Program-made: the position numbers and the translations under genes
The notes under the pieces: generated by a model
Databases searched by the model: none
The model's input: the letters and a program-made list of their open reading frames with translations, nothing else
What the model was told of the DNA's origin: nothing
Assembly: GCA_930990515.1 (NCBI GenBank)
Contig: CAKNPS010000001.1
Span: 1-64,000 of the forward strand
Origin: an uncultured Clostridia bacterium
GTDB taxonomy: Bacteria > Bacillota > Clostridia > Christensenellales > UBA1242
Reading direction: 5' to 3'
Length of the DNA stretch: 64,000 nt
Shown here: piece by piece, positions 22,980 through 32,348 of the stretch
How positions within the stretch are numbered: the stretch's first letter is position 1
How the letters are laid out: each line of letters begins with the position of its first letter

Positions 22980-25900
22980 ATGTATTTCAAAAAGATTGAG
23001 ATGATAGGTTTCAAATCATTTGCTGATAAGACCACCATTGAATTTAATGGTGGGTTTACTGCTATTGTTGGACCTAATGGTTGCGGAAAAAGTAATGTTT
23101 CTGATGCTATTCGTTGGGTTCTTGGGGAACAAAGTGCAAAGTCCCTTCGTGGTGACAATATGCAAGATGTTATTTTCAAAGGAACAGAGAAAAGGCGAAG
23201 TCTTTCATATTGTGAAGTAACTCTCACTTTTGACAACACTGACCGCTTTTTTGACATTTCTTATGACGAACTTTCCATAACAAGAAAACTTTATCGTTCC
23301 GGCGAAAGTGAATATCAAATCAATAAAAACACCTGTCGTCTTAAAGATATAACTGACCTATTGTTTGATAGTGGTATTGGTAAGAATGGTTATTCTGTAA
23401 TTGGGCAAGGTAAAGTTAGTGAAATCGTGGACGAAAAGCCAGAAGAACGCCGTGCTATGTTTGAAGAAGCTGCTGGTATTGCTAAATTTAAAAGCCGAAA
23501 AGATGAAGCAGAAAGAAAGTTAGAAAGAACAAGGGATAATTTAGTCCGAATTGATGACATCATTGCTGAAATTGAAAGACAAATGGGACCACTTAAAAAA
23601 CAAGCCGAAGATGCCAAGAAATATTTGGAATATAAAGGTCAACTTAAGGATTTAGAAGTTAATGCCTACATTTTCCAATATGAAAATGCACATAATGTCA
23701 AGGCGGAAATCAACAATCGTTTAAAGGCCCTATCTGAAGAACTTGCTTTAAGACAATCTGAACTTGAAGAAACAACAAATAAGTATGATGCTGAACTTCA
23801 AAAACTTTCCACCTTTGACAAGGAGATTTCTCGTCTTAATGATGAACTTTTGCGTGTGACAGTTGAACTTGAGAAACAAGAAGGGGAAGTTAAGGTTATT
23901 CGCGAAAAGATAAACTATACTCAAAAAGAGAATGATAGATATCATCTTGACTTATCAAATGCGAAGACGATATTAGAAAATGCTGAAGAAGCACGCGAAG
24001 CAAAAAATCAGGAATTATCTGACTTAAATTCTCGTCTTGAAACTTTGAAGAAAACTTATGCGGGGCTTTCAAACAAACATCTTGAAATTGTTGATGAAAT
24101 GACTGCAAGTGAAAATGAAGCAGGATTATCTCAACAAAAGTTTATTGACACACTTGGCTCTCTTTCTGATGTGAAAAGCAATGCTTCTCGCTATGAAGCA
24201 GAAAGAAACATTTTAGTTCAAAACTTAGAAAATTTAGAAAAGAATTTAAGTGAAGCGATTGCTAAAATTGATAATCTTAAAAAACTTGAAAACGACATCA
24301 AAAACAATGTTGAAGTTTTGACAAAATCATTTAATGAAACAAAAGAATCTGCAAGCGATATTTCAGGTAAGAATTTTGTTGCAACTAAAAGGTTAAGAGA
24401 ACTCGAAACTGAAAAAGCAAACCTTAGCACTCAAATCAAAGTTTATGAAAATAGGCGTAAACTTTTGACAGAAATGCAAGCTGAATTTGAAGGGTATGCA
24501 TATAGCGTTAAAAAGATTTTGAAGGAAAGTGAGAGAAATTCAGCACTTTCTTCAAAAATGGTGGGGGTTCTTGCTTCTCTTATCAAAGTTCCTGCCAAGT
24601 TTGAAACTGCAGTGGAAGTTGCTCTTGGAAATGCTGTTCAAAATATTGTAACTTTTAATGAAGGCGGAGCAAAAGATTTAATTGAATATTTGAAAGAAAA
24701 CAAGTTTGGGCGAGCAACTTTCCTTCCAATCACTTCAATGAAAAGACGCGACCTTGACGAAAGAATGGTTCAAGGGAAAAGTGGAGTTTTTGGAATTGCC
24801 AGCAAACTTATTGAATTTGATAAAAGAATTGACAATGTTATCAGCAATTTGCTTGGTTCAACTGTTATTGTTGACACTCTTGCCACTGCTGTAAATCTTG
24901 CAAAAGACAATCGCTATTCTTTTAGGATTGTGACACTAGAAGGCGATGTTGTCAGCACTCAAGGTTCTCTCACAGGTGGTAGTAAGAAGAGTGAAGCAGT
25001 CAATTTGATTTCTCGTCAAAGAGAAATTGAAACTTTGGCAAATGAAATAACAAAACTTCAAAAAACTGAGCAAGAAATGTCTCTTGAGATTGAAAAACTT
25101 AAAGGCGACACAGCAGAATATTCTCAAAAAGAAAGCGAACTTAATGTAATGAAGAGTGATTTTGAAGTGCAACTTGCCAAGGAACAAGAAAAACTTGATG
25201 CTGCACAAAAAGACCTCGAAGAAGCAGAAGAAGAACAAAAAGTTTATGATATGGAAAAAACTTCTGTTTCAAACAAAATCAAACTTATTGATGGGGAACT
25301 CACTGAAATCAATCTTGTTAAAAATGCTCTTAGTGGTAACAAGGAAGATGCCGATCTTCTTATAAAGCAAAAGCAAGAAAAATCTAACAAACTTCGTGCT
25401 GAGCGTGATGAACTTGTCTCTCAAATGACCACAATAAAGGTGGAAATTGCTTCTTGCGAAGAGAAAGTTAAAAATGTAAGTGACGAACTTGATAGACTTA
25501 TCTTAGAAATTGACAAACAAACGAACAATTCGGTGAATTTGAAAAAATCAATTGAAGAAAATGAAAAGTTTATTGCTCAAGCAGAAGAAATGATTAAAGT
25601 TCAAATTGAAAATGCTGGACCTTCAACTGCAAAAGATAATATGAATAATATTCGCTCAAAACGTGAAAAATTGGAAGCAGAAAGGGGAGATATTTCTTCA
25701 ACACTTAAAAAATATGACGAAAACAAGACACAAATTCTTGAAAGCATTTCGGTCATCAATGATAAAAAATATCGTGAAGAAATGAATTTGTCAAAAGTTG
25801 ACACTGAACTTGAAGCAATGCAAGAAAGAATTTATGAAGAATATAATCTTACTTACACAACTTGTCTTGAACATAGACGACCAGATTTTGACTTCAAAAC

Positions 25901-26567
25901 GGCATCAATTGAAATTGGTAAGTTAAAGAAAGATATTTCTGCACTAGGTTATGTAAATGTTCATGCTATTGAAGATGTTTCCACACTTTTGGATAGATAT
26001 AACGATATGTCAACACAATCGTCAGACCTAAAGAAAGCAGAAGAAGATTTGGTTAAGATTATCAAAGACCTATCAGGAGAAATGCTTACTAAATTTAACG
26101 AAGAATTTGAAAAAATCAACTCAAGTTTCAAAGTTGTATTCCGTGAACTTTTTGGTGGTGGAAATGCAAAATTGGAGCTTACTGAAAGTGAAGACCCACT
26201 TCTTGCTGGTGTGGAAATTATGGTTCAACTTCCAGGTAAAGCACCAAACAAACTTTCACTTTTAAGTGGTGGGGAAAAGACTTTGACTGCGATAGCACTC
26301 TTGTTTGCAATTTTGCGTTTAAAACCACTTCCTTTCTCACTTCTTGACGAAATTGAAGCGGCTTTAGATGATGCAAACATTGAAAGATTTGCACTCTATC
26401 TTAAAAAACTATCAGAGACCACTCAATTTATTGTTATCACTCACCGAAAACCTACAATGGAACTTGCGGACAGTTTATATGGGGTTACAATGGAAGAAAA
26501 AGGTGTTTCTAAGATTGTTTCTGTTAAACTTGCTGATGCAATTAAGCAAGCAGAACAAGCAAATTAA
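22980..26567 (+). CDS. smc: Chromosome segregation protein SMC
   Basis: The 1,195-residue ATPase of the bacterial condensin complex. Walker A is GPNGCGKSN (about 32-40) after the FKSFADKT start; long coiled coils (about 165-510 and 670-1020) flank the hinge domain (about 515-650, GVLASLIKVPAKFETAVEVAL). The C-terminal head has the signature LSGGEKTLTAIALLFAIL (about 1098) and Walker B PLPFSLLDEIEAALDDAN (about 1120). AGGTGA precedes the ATG. It is followed 16 bases later by ftsY, the standard order; scpA/scpB are not in the window. Confidence 0.98.
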   Translation: MYFKKIEMIGFKSFADKTTIEFNGGFTAIVGPNGCGKSNVSDAIRWVLGEQSAKSLRGDNMQDVIFKGTEKRRSLSYCEVTLTFDNTDRFFDISYDELSITRKLYRSGESEYQINKNTCRLKDITDLLFDSGIGKNGYSVIGQGKVSEIVDEKPEERRAMFEEAAGIAKFKSRKDEAERKLERTRDNLVRIDDIIAEIERQMGPLKKQAEDAKKYLEYKGQLKDLEVNAYIFQYENAHNVKAEINNRLKALSEELALRQSELEETTNKYDAELQKLSTFDKEISRLNDELLRVTVELEKQEGEVKVIREKINYTQKENDRYHLDLSNAKTILENAEEAREAKNQELSDLNSRLETLKKTYAGLSNKHLEIVDEMTASENEAGLSQQKFIDTLGSLSDVKSNASRYEAERNILVQNLENLEKNLSEAIAKIDNLKKLENDIKNNVEVLTKSFNETKESASDISGKNFVATKRLRELETEKANLSTQIKVYENRRKLLTEMQAEFEGYAYSVKKILKESERNSALSSKMVGVLASLIKVPAKFETAVEVALGNAVQNIVTFNEGGAKDLIEYLKENKFGRATFLPITSMKRRDLDERMVQGKSGVFGIASKLIEFDKRIDNVISNLLGSTVIVDTLATAVNLAKDNRYSFRIVTLEGDVVSTQGSLTGGSKKSEAVNLISRQREIETLANEITKLQKTEQEMSLEIEKLKGDTAEYSQKESELNVMKSDFEVQLAKEQEKLDAAQKDLEEAEEEQKVYDMEKTSVSNKIKLIDGELTEINLVKNALSGNKEDADLLIKQKQEKSNKLRAERDELVSQMTTIKVEIASCEEKVKNVSDELDRLILEIDKQTNNSVNLKKSIEENEKFIAQAEEMIKVQIENAGPSTAKDNMNNIRSKREKLEAERGDISSTLKKYDENKTQILESISVINDKKYREEMNLSKVDTELEAMQERIYEEYNLTYTTCLEHRRPDFDFKTASIEIGKLKKDISALGYVNVHAIEDVSTLLDRYNDMSTQSSDLKKAEEDLVKIIKDLSGEMLTKFNEEFEKINSSFKVVFRELFGGGNAKLELTESEDPLLAGVEIMVQLPGKAPNKLSLLSGGEKTLTAIALLFAILRLKPLPFSLLDEIEAALDDANIERFALYLKKLSETTQFIVITHRKPTMELADSLYGVTMEEKGVSKIVSVKLADAIKQAEQAN

Positions 26568-26583
26568 AGGAGAATAGATAAAA

Positions 26584-27480
26584 ATGGGGTTATTCAAAAA
26601 AATTGGACAAGCATTAAAAAAGACTAAAGAAGCAATATCTCGTAAACTTGACGAACTTTTAAGCCATGGCGAACTAAATGAAGATTTTTTTGATGAACTA
26701 ACTGATATATTAATCTCTTGTGATGTTGGTGTTCGTTCTTCTATGGAAATTGTTGATGAACTTCGAGACGAATGTCACAAGAGAAAAGTTAGAACTGGCG
26801 ACAAGGTTAAAGAAGTTTTAAAAGAGATTCTCAAAAAATATTTTGAAGATGCTCCAGAAATTGAAATTGAATATCCAGCAATTATAACTATTGTTGGTGT
26901 TAATGGCGTTGGAAAAACAACGACTATTGGAAAATTATCTAAATATTTTAAAAATTTGAAAAAAGATGTGACATTAGTTGCAGGCGATACTTTTCGTGCT
27001 GCCGCATCTTCTCAACTTACTGAATGGGCAAATCGAACAAAAACAAGAATTATTAAACATGCGGAAGGAGCCGATGCTGCTGCAGTTGTTTTTGATGGCA
27101 TAACAAGTGCTAAGGCAAAAAAGACAGATGTTTTGATTGTTGACACTGCTGGTCGACTTCACACAAAAACCAATCTTATGGAAGAGTTAAAGAAGATAGA
27201 CAAAATCATAAATCGAGAATATGAAGAAGCACATAAATATACTTTTATCGTTCTTGATGCAACCACTGGACAAAACGCACTTTCACAAATTAAAGCATTT
27301 GATGAGTTTGTGGAAATTGATGGAATTATTTTAACAAAACTTGATGGAACAGCAAAGGGTGGGGTTATAATTGCCATTGAAAAAGAATATAAACTTCCAG
27401 TTGTTTTTGTTGGAACTGGTGAAGGAGCAGACGACCTTCAACCATTCAATGCTGATGAATTTGTGGAAGAATTGTTTTAG
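26584..27480 (+). CDS. ftsY: Signal recognition particle receptor FtsY
   Basis: The membrane-associated GTPase that docks SRP-ribosome complexes. The 298-residue protein is the compact NG form with almost no acidic A domain. GTPase motifs are GVNGVGKTTTIGKL (about 106-119), DTFRAAASSQL (about 137), DTAGR (about 189) and TKLDGTAKGG (about 250-259). AAAGGAG lies upstream. It is co-transcribed with smc and closes the operon at the palindrome 27555-27584. Confidence 0.97.
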   Translation: MGLFKKIGQALKKTKEAISRKLDELLSHGELNEDFFDELTDILISCDVGVRSSMEIVDELRDECHKRKVRTGDKVKEVLKEILKKYFEDAPEIEIEYPAIITIVGVNGVGKTTTIGKLSKYFKNLKKDVTLVAGDTFRAAASSQLTEWANRTKTRIIKHAEGADAAAVVFDGITSAKAKKTDVLIVDTAGRLHTKTNLMEELKKIDKIINREYEEAHKYTFIVLDATTGQNALSQIKAFDEFVEIDGIILTKLDGTAKGGVIIAIEKEYKLPVVFVGTGEGADDLQPFNADEFVEELF

Positions 27481-27554
27481 AAATACTTTTCCAAATTTTA
27501 AGTTTCTTAAAAATTTATATAAATTCAAATACTAAATTTATGGCATAATACTTT

Positions 27555-27592
27555 GCATATTACACTATATATTGTGTAGTATGCTTTTTTTA
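27555..27592 (+). terminator. Dispersed palindrome, copy 3, terminator-like
   Basis: GCATATTACAC (27555-27565) and GTGTAGTATGC (27574-27584) form a stem with one internal mismatch around TATATATT, followed by seven T. It probably terminates smc-ftsY. It is nearly the same sequence as the copy at 46991. Confidence 0.8.
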
Positions 27593-27718
27593 TTTTTTGA
27601 ATTTGCATTTTTCAAATTAATTTTAATTTAAGAAGAAATATCACATTTTTGTCAATAAAAAAAGTTGGTCAAGCAAAAATCGACAAAACTTGACATATAA
27701 ATCTCAAAAGGGGTTTTT

Positions 27719-28402
27719 ATGATTTTTGAAAGTTTTGTCTATTTTTTCAGCCGAATAAATCTTTTCACAAATTACATTAACACTGTTCAAGGTTTTCCAA
27801 AAACACTGACAATTGAAGAAGAAAAATCGGAATTTGAAAAAATGAAGAAGGGTGACAAAAAGGCAAGAGAAAAACTTATTAGCCACAATTTGAGATTGGT
27901 GGCCCATGTTGTAAAAAAATATACCAATTCTCTTGAAGTTGATGACTTGCTTTCTGTAGGAACAATTGGGCTTATTAAGGCAATTGACACATTCAACTAT
28001 GACAAAAATGTTCAACTTTCTACTTATGCTGCAAGGTGCATTAACAATGAAATTCTTATGCTTATTCGTGCAAACAAAAAGCATAAAAATGTGGTTTCAA
28101 TCAACAGTTTGACATCTTCCAATGAAGAAGATAATGATTTGGAGCTGAAAGATGTTTTGTCATCAGATGAAGATGAGTTGTTTATTCAAGTTGACAACAA
28201 TTTAACTATGCAAAAAATAAAGAAAATTATTGAAACAAAACTTGATAAGCGGGAGAGAGAAATAATCATTTTACGCTATGGGTTAAACAATAAAAAGGCT
28301 TTGACACAAAAAGAAGTTGCCGATAAACTTGGCATATCAAGGTCATATATATCAAGAATTGAGAATAAAGCTCTTGGCATTATTAAAAATAATTTTGAGT
28401 AA
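27719..28402 (+). CDS. sigK: RNA polymerase sigma factor, SigK (late mother-cell sporulation)
   Basis: A 227-residue sigma-70 family factor. The N-terminus has a short hydrophobic pro-sequence-like segment (IFESFVYFFSRINL). Region 2 includes HNLRLVAHVVKKY and DLLSVGTIGLIKAIDTF (about 58-92), STYAARCINNEILM is the -10 recognition helix, and region 4 ends with QKEVADKLGISRSYISRIE. Sequence and length match SigK rather than SigE. AAGGGG precedes the ATG. The gene is continuous, with no skin-type insertion. SigK drives coat and late spore genes in the mother cell. Confidence 0.88.
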   Translation: MIFESFVYFFSRINLFTNYINTVQGFPKTLTIEEEKSEFEKMKKGDKKAREKLISHNLRLVAHVVKKYTNSLEVDDLLSVGTIGLIKAIDTFNYDKNVQLSTYAARCINNEILMLIRANKKHKNVVSINSLTSSNEEDNDLELKDVLSSDEDELFIQVDNNLTMQKIKKIIETKLDKREREIIILRYGLNNKKALTQKEVADKLGISRSYISRIENKALGIIKNNFE

Positions 28403-28537
28403 AAAAATTTTTGAATGAAATTTTGTCTAATTTGTTTAAATATTCAAAAACAAACAGCATTTGTGACAAAAATTTATTAAATAATACACATTTTTCAGGT
28501 TTTTAAAAAATTTTTTAGAAAAATTTTTTAAAATTAC

Positions 28538-28567
28538 TTGACAAGTTTTTTTAACTAAATTTAATAT
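28538..28567 (+). promoter_or_regulatory. Promoter of the DisA-like-domain gene
   Basis: TTGACA (28538-28543) and TAATAT (28562-28567), 18-base spacer, about 35 bases before the ATG. The rest of 28403-28537 is AT-rich without visible features. Confidence 0.6.
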
Positions 28568-28602
28568 AATTATATATGTTTTAATATCTAAAAGGCAAAA
28601 AG

Positions 28603-29961
28603 ATGGATAAAATTAAGTTCTATGATTTCGTAAATAAGTTGATTGTTCCTTTATTCACTGGCTCTTATGTTGCTGGCGAAACGGAATCATCGTCGAGAGA
28701 TTTGGAAGTTGCTCTCGGCAAGGGTAATTCTGTCCTGTTAAAGCCTGTTAAAACCGATGAATATCGTATTATTTTGAAGCGTGGACAACCTTTTAAGTCT
28801 TTTGAAGTTAATCTTATTCGTGCAATTTTGGAAGAAATGACAGAACTTGCCGATTTTGATGTTAAAAATCCAATTTATCTTCAAAAATTGCAAGATTTTG
28901 TCATTGAAAAAGCACTTATTGAAAGTGTAACAGAAAATGCATCAGACACTATTATTGGCATCATTTCTTATCTTGAAAAATGGTCGGCAAGAACTTATGA
29001 AGGTAGTAATGTCACAATGGGCATTTTTGTCAATTTGTCATTTTCACCTGATAATGAAAATTCGGTTATGTATAACGAAATTATTGGTCGTGATTTCTTT
29101 GCTCGACTTACTGATGGCGTTTCGTCATTTATTGAATTTGACAGAAAAGGGCATTTAATGAGTTATGTGAACTTAAAATCTACTAAAAATGCTCCAACTG
29201 TTTCGCCTTATATGTATGATAGAGTGGCAAGAAGTTGTAATGATAAAAGAGTGGGAATTGTGTTAACATTCACGGGAGATATTTTGATTTTTTATGCAAG
29301 ACAACTTTTGTTTGCAAAGCGTAATGGTAAGTGGTGTGTATATTCACACGATGAAGTTATTAGACTTTTATATAACAATGTTTCTTACACCGCAAAGCAA
29401 ATTAGACGAGCAATTTATAACACCGCTCTTGACTGCTCGTTTGACTATAAAGGTGCGTGCATCGTTTATCTAAATAAAGATAAAACAAGAGAAGCACTAA
29501 AGCACATTGACGGCGCTGATATTTTGTCAGAAGAACATTTTAACATCAAGAAAGAAATTGAACTTGAAGAAGCAGAAAAACTTTATAATCTTCAATATTC
29601 AAAACAAATTAAAAACGACTATAATTGCAATTATGAAGAATATTTGGAAAGAAACGAATGTTCAAAAACAAAGGCGATTTCCAAAATCATTTCTGGGAAG
29701 AAGTTTTATGAACTTGATAGAACTCTTTTAGCAGAACTTGTTGCAATTGATGGCGCTGTGGTGGTTGATTTTGATGGAACTATCATTGCAGTTGGGGCAA
29801 TCATTAAAATTGAAGCAGGAAGTCTTAGCGGTGGTCGTCTTGCAGCAACAAAGAGTATGGCAAAATATGGCGTTGCAATTAAGGTTTCGCAAGATGGAAT
29901 TATGCAAGGGTTCAGTGCTGACAAACACGGAAAAGTTAAACAAATTTTCAATGTTGGCTAA
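28603..29961 (+). CDS. Unknown protein with C-terminal DisA/DAC-like nucleotide domain
   Basis: A 452-residue soluble protein. The C-terminal part (about 370-452) resembles the diadenylate-cyclase fold: a DGA motif followed by a hydrophobic strand (DGAVVVDFDGTIIAVGAII, from residue 383), then SGGRLAATKSMAKYG (about 408-422) where DisA has the RHR motif, and VAIKVSQDG where DisA has its final strands. The altered RHR suggests a sensor or degenerate member of the DAC clade rather than an active c-di-AMP synthase. Residues 1-365 contain a beta-rich region (FIEFDRKGHLMSYVNL, GIVLTFTGDILIFYA) I do not recognise. An AAAAGG ribosome site precedes the ATG. It has its own promoter and sits between sigK and rnpB. 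The family call is from memory of motifs and is uncertain. Confidence 0.55.
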   Translation: MDKIKFYDFVNKLIVPLFTGSYVAGETESSSRDLEVALGKGNSVLLKPVKTDEYRIILKRGQPFKSFEVNLIRAILEEMTELADFDVKNPIYLQKLQDFVIEKALIESVTENASDTIIGIISYLEKWSARTYEGSNVTMGIFVNLSFSPDNENSVMYNEIIGRDFFARLTDGVSSFIEFDRKGHLMSYVNLKSTKNAPTVSPYMYDRVARSCNDKRVGIVLTFTGDILIFYARQLLFAKRNGKWCVYSHDEVIRLLYNNVSYTAKQIRRAIYNTALDCSFDYKGACIVYLNKDKTREALKHIDGADILSEEHFNIKKEIELEEAEKLYNLQYSKQIKNDYNCNYEEYLERNECSKTKAISKIISGKKFYELDRTLLAELVAIDGAVVVDFDGTIIAVGAIIKIEAGSLSGGRLAATKSMAKYGVAIKVSQDGIMQGFSADKHGKVKQIFNVG

Positions 29962-30059
29962 TTTGTTATATCGCAAGTTTTTAAACTTTAATTTATTTTG
30001 ATGTTGATTTCAAAATTAAAAGAAAAATTCACATAAAATTGAAATTTTTTCGCTTTGTA

Positions 30060-30088
30060 TTGATTTTTTGCTTTAAAAATGCTATAAT
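30060..30088 (+). promoter_or_regulatory. Promoter of rnpB
   Basis: TTGATT (30060-30065) and a perfect TATAAT (30083-30088) with a 17-base spacer. Transcription would start near 30095, the first base of the RNA. Confidence 0.85.
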
Positions 30089-30094
30089 ATAAAT

Positions 30095-30437
30095 AGTCAG
30101 CCAAACAGATGGTCGCTGTGTGCTTATGATGAGCACAGAGAGGAAAGTCCGAGCATCAAAAGAACGGAGTGCAAGTTAACGACTTGTGGAGGCGACTCTA
30201 AGGATAGTGCAACAGAAATAGACTGCTAGAAATAGCGATGGTGGAAAGGTAGGGTAAGAGCCTACCGGGAACTTGGTGACAAGTTCTGCTCTGTAAACCC
30301 CACTCGATGCAAGGTTAAGTTTAGGCTATGGCGTTCTTTACTGCCTAACAAAAACACCGCTTGAAATTGTTGGTGACGACAATTCTAGATAGATGACCAT
30401 CTAAAACAGAACTCGGCTTACAGTTTGACTGATTTTT
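30095..30437 (+). ncRNA. rnpB: RNase P RNA (bacterial type A-like)
   Basis: The catalytic RNA of RNase P, which trims tRNA 5' ends. Seen are the conserved GAGGAAAGTCCGAGC (30140-30154) of the P4/J region, GAAAGGTAGGGTAAGAGCCTACCGG, AACCCCACTCGATGCAAG and ACAGAACTCGGCTTACAG near the 3' end. P1 pairs AGTCAGCCAAAC at the start with GTTTGACTGATT at the end. Length is about 340 bases. It has its own promoter and terminator. Confidence 0.96.
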
Positions 30438-30441
30438 AAAG

Positions 30442-30466
30442 AAGATAGTTTTACTATCTTTTTTTA
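30442..30466 (+). terminator. Terminator of rnpB
   Basis: AAGATAGT (30442-30449), TTT loop, ACTATCTT (30453-30460), then T-rich sequence. Confidence 0.9.
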
Positions 30467-30551
30467 TTTTGTTTTAAATTCTTTATATTCTAAAAACATA
30501 AAAAATCGTGAAAAATTGTTTAAATTTTTATGATTTTGCAATAATTTTTAT

Positions 30552-31775
30552 ATGAAAAAAGAAAAGATTGAACAAATTAAAAATTTAATTTTAAATCGAG
30601 TGAAATTTCATGCACCAATTGTTTATGATGACGAAATTGACAAAACTGTGCTTTTTAATAATGGCATTGATACCAATATGCCAATCTTTGTTTATAAAAA
30701 AGAACTTAACAAAACTCTTATTAAAGCATTTAGAAAGGCAAGTGAAGAAGCAAATTTCAATTTGCTAATACCTATTGAAAATGTTTCGTTAAAGGAAGAA
30801 AAAGCGTTAAAAAAGATTAAAAATTGTGTTTTTTATAGTAAAAAATCAAATTTTAAATTGCTTTCAATGATAAACAAACTGAATATAAACTATTTTTCTT
30901 CTTCCAATTATGATTTAAAATTTAAGGACAAGTTTGTTAAGATAAACGAAGAAATCATTAACCCAAAATATGATGATTTTGCCTTGATTGATTCTGGAAG
31001 AAATGAAGTATTTTATGATTATAAAGAATTTCAACTTAATGGCAATAATATCTATTTAAAATTGAAAAATTATGATAATTTTCCTAAAAAAACGAAAATT
31101 TCCTTAAATTTTCCGTTAAAACAAGGCTATTATCTTTTTAAAAAGCAAAATAATTCAATCAAAATCATTAATTTGATGACAAAAGAAGTGTCATATTTTT
31201 CCTATATTTGCCCAAAAGCACAATTTAATTTTTCGGCTGTTGATGGGCTGGAAAATTCCTTATTTTCGACAATCAATTTGAATTTGACTTTTAGTTTGAA
31301 GGCAATGGAAGAAAGATTTTTCTTCTTTATTATGTCGAACAAAAAATTTCCACTGAAATCTCAAAAGGATATAGAAAAACTATATTCTCTTTCAAAACAA
31401 AAGTGTTATGAAACTTTTGATTTAAGAGTTAAAACCAAAAATCCAAAATTTGACCAATTTTTCAATAATGAATTGCCAAAGAAAATTTGGCTTAATTGGA
31501 ACAACAATTTGAAGAATGATGCTCTTTCTGGAAAATATGCGACCTTAAGGAGATTATTCATTAAGGGGAAAGATAAAATCAATGTGAAACCTTTTAAAGA
31601 AATTGGAGTTAAAGAACTTGGAATTTTTAACGGGGAGTATTATAAAAAAATTCTTATTTCATTTGGCAATCAAAAATTCTTGCAGGTCGGGGAAACAAAA
31701 TTTGCAAACATTTCCAACATCACAAGATTTAGTTTAAAGAAAAAAGAACCAATTTTTTTATCATTTGATGCGTGA
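30552..31775 (+). CDS. Unknown 407-residue protein
   Basis: No family recognised. The product is lysine- and asparagine-rich, with no signal peptide or membrane segment. The middle (about 170-260) is beta-rich and followed by MEERFFFFIMSNKKFPLKSQKDIEKLY, which loosely recalls sugar-phosphorylase-type beta domains, but this is too weak to name. There is no ribosome site; an extended -10 box (TG at 30537, AATAAT at 30540-30545) ends six bases before the ATG, so the message is probably leaderless. It stands alone between rnpB and the XRE gene. Confidence 0.7.
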   Translation: MKKEKIEQIKNLILNRVKFHAPIVYDDEIDKTVLFNNGIDTNMPIFVYKKELNKTLIKAFRKASEEANFNLLIPIENVSLKEEKALKKIKNCVFYSKKSNFKLLSMINKLNINYFSSSNYDLKFKDKFVKINEEIINPKYDDFALIDSGRNEVFYDYKEFQLNGNNIYLKLKNYDNFPKKTKISLNFPLKQGYYLFKKQNNSIKIINLMTKEVSYFSYICPKAQFNFSAVDGLENSLFSTINLNLTFSLKAMEERFFFFIMSNKKFPLKSQKDIEKLYSLSKQKCYETFDLRVKTKNPKFDQFFNNELPKKIWLNWNNNLKNDALSGKYATLRRLFIKGKDKINVKPFKEIGVKELGIFNGEYYKKILISFGNQKFLQVGETKFANISNITRFSLKKKEPIFLSFDA

Positions 31776-31850
31776 CTAAGGTTTTAATATGATAATGTTT
31801 AAACCTTGCTCTTTTGCATAGTCAATAGTGAATTTTGTTCTATCTCTATT
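31776..31850 (-). pseudogene. Short C-terminal gene remnant (SLOG-like?)
   Basis: The minus strand reads NRDRTKFTIDYAKEQGLNII and then ILKP and a TAG, preceded by stops and with no start. The TKFTIDYAKEQG pattern resembles the last helix and strand of nucleotide-binding SLOG/YpsA-type proteins. It is only 25 codons, so this may be chance. Confidence 0.3.
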
Positions 31851-31890
31851 TTACTATTATAAATATGGCATATTACCATTTCTATTTTAT

Positions 31891-31948
31891 AATTATGTAA
31901 TAACATAATTATTTTTTAAAATTGATTATGTTATTATATAGTTATGTA
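31891..31948. promoter_or_regulatory. Operator-like palindromes upstream of a small XRE gene
   Basis: AATTATG-TAATAA-CATAATT (31891-31910) is a perfect palindrome with a six-base centre. A related site, TTATGTTATTA (about 31925-31935), is the reverse complement of its middle, and TTATGTAA follows at 31942. Paired inverted sites right upstream of an HTH gene suggest autoregulation. Confidence 0.5.
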
Positions 31949-31965
31949 AAAAAATGTAGGTTGAA

Positions 31966-32205
31966 ATGACTATTTCTCAAGCGGTTACCGCAAGAATTAA
32001 TGAAATTTTGAGAGAAAAAGATATGACTTGGTATAAACTTGAACAAATTACTGGTTTATCTAAAGGCACAATTATTGGTATTCAATATTCTCGTTACAAA
32101 AGCATTAATTTAACCACTCTTGTTATTATCATAAAGACGTTAGGAATTTCAATTGATGAATTTTTTAAAAGCCCTTTATTTAATGAAGAAAATTTAGATT
32201 ATTAA
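31966..32205 (+). CDS. Small XRE-family regulator
   Basis: A 79-residue single-domain helix-turn-helix protein: AVTARINEILREKDMTWYKL, then the recognition helix TGLSKGTIIGIQYSRYKSI and TTLVIIIKTLGISIDEFF. This is the compact type found as transcriptional switches in elements and in chromosomal regulators. It lies next to palindromic sites and upstream of rarA. The ribosome site is weak (AGGTTGA). The target genes are unknown. Confidence 0.82.
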   Translation: MTISQAVTARINEILREKDMTWYKLEQITGLSKGTIIGIQYSRYKSINLTTLVIIIKTLGISIDEFFKSPLFNEENLDY

Positions 32206-32333
32206 AATTGGTGAAATTAAAGTTATAATGTTTATATTATATATTTAATGATAAATCAGAACTTTTAAATATCTAAAAAATTTTAAGTATGTTTTGTTTT
32301 TTGGCGAATTTTATTTGCTTTTTCTTTCTTTTT

Positions 32334-32342
32334 TGTTATAAT
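32334..32342 (+). promoter_or_regulatory. Extended -10 promoter placed for leaderless rarA
   Basis: TGT followed by a perfect TATAAT (32337-32342) ends six bases before ATG 32349, so the expected +1 is the A of the start codon. No ribosome site is present. A weak TTGCTT lies 16 bases upstream. Confidence 0.7.
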
Positions 32343-32348
32343 AAGTAT

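Noticed and set aside
27719..28402. Search for a skin-type element interrupting sigK
   Set aside because: The sigK frame is continuous from pro-sequence to region 4.
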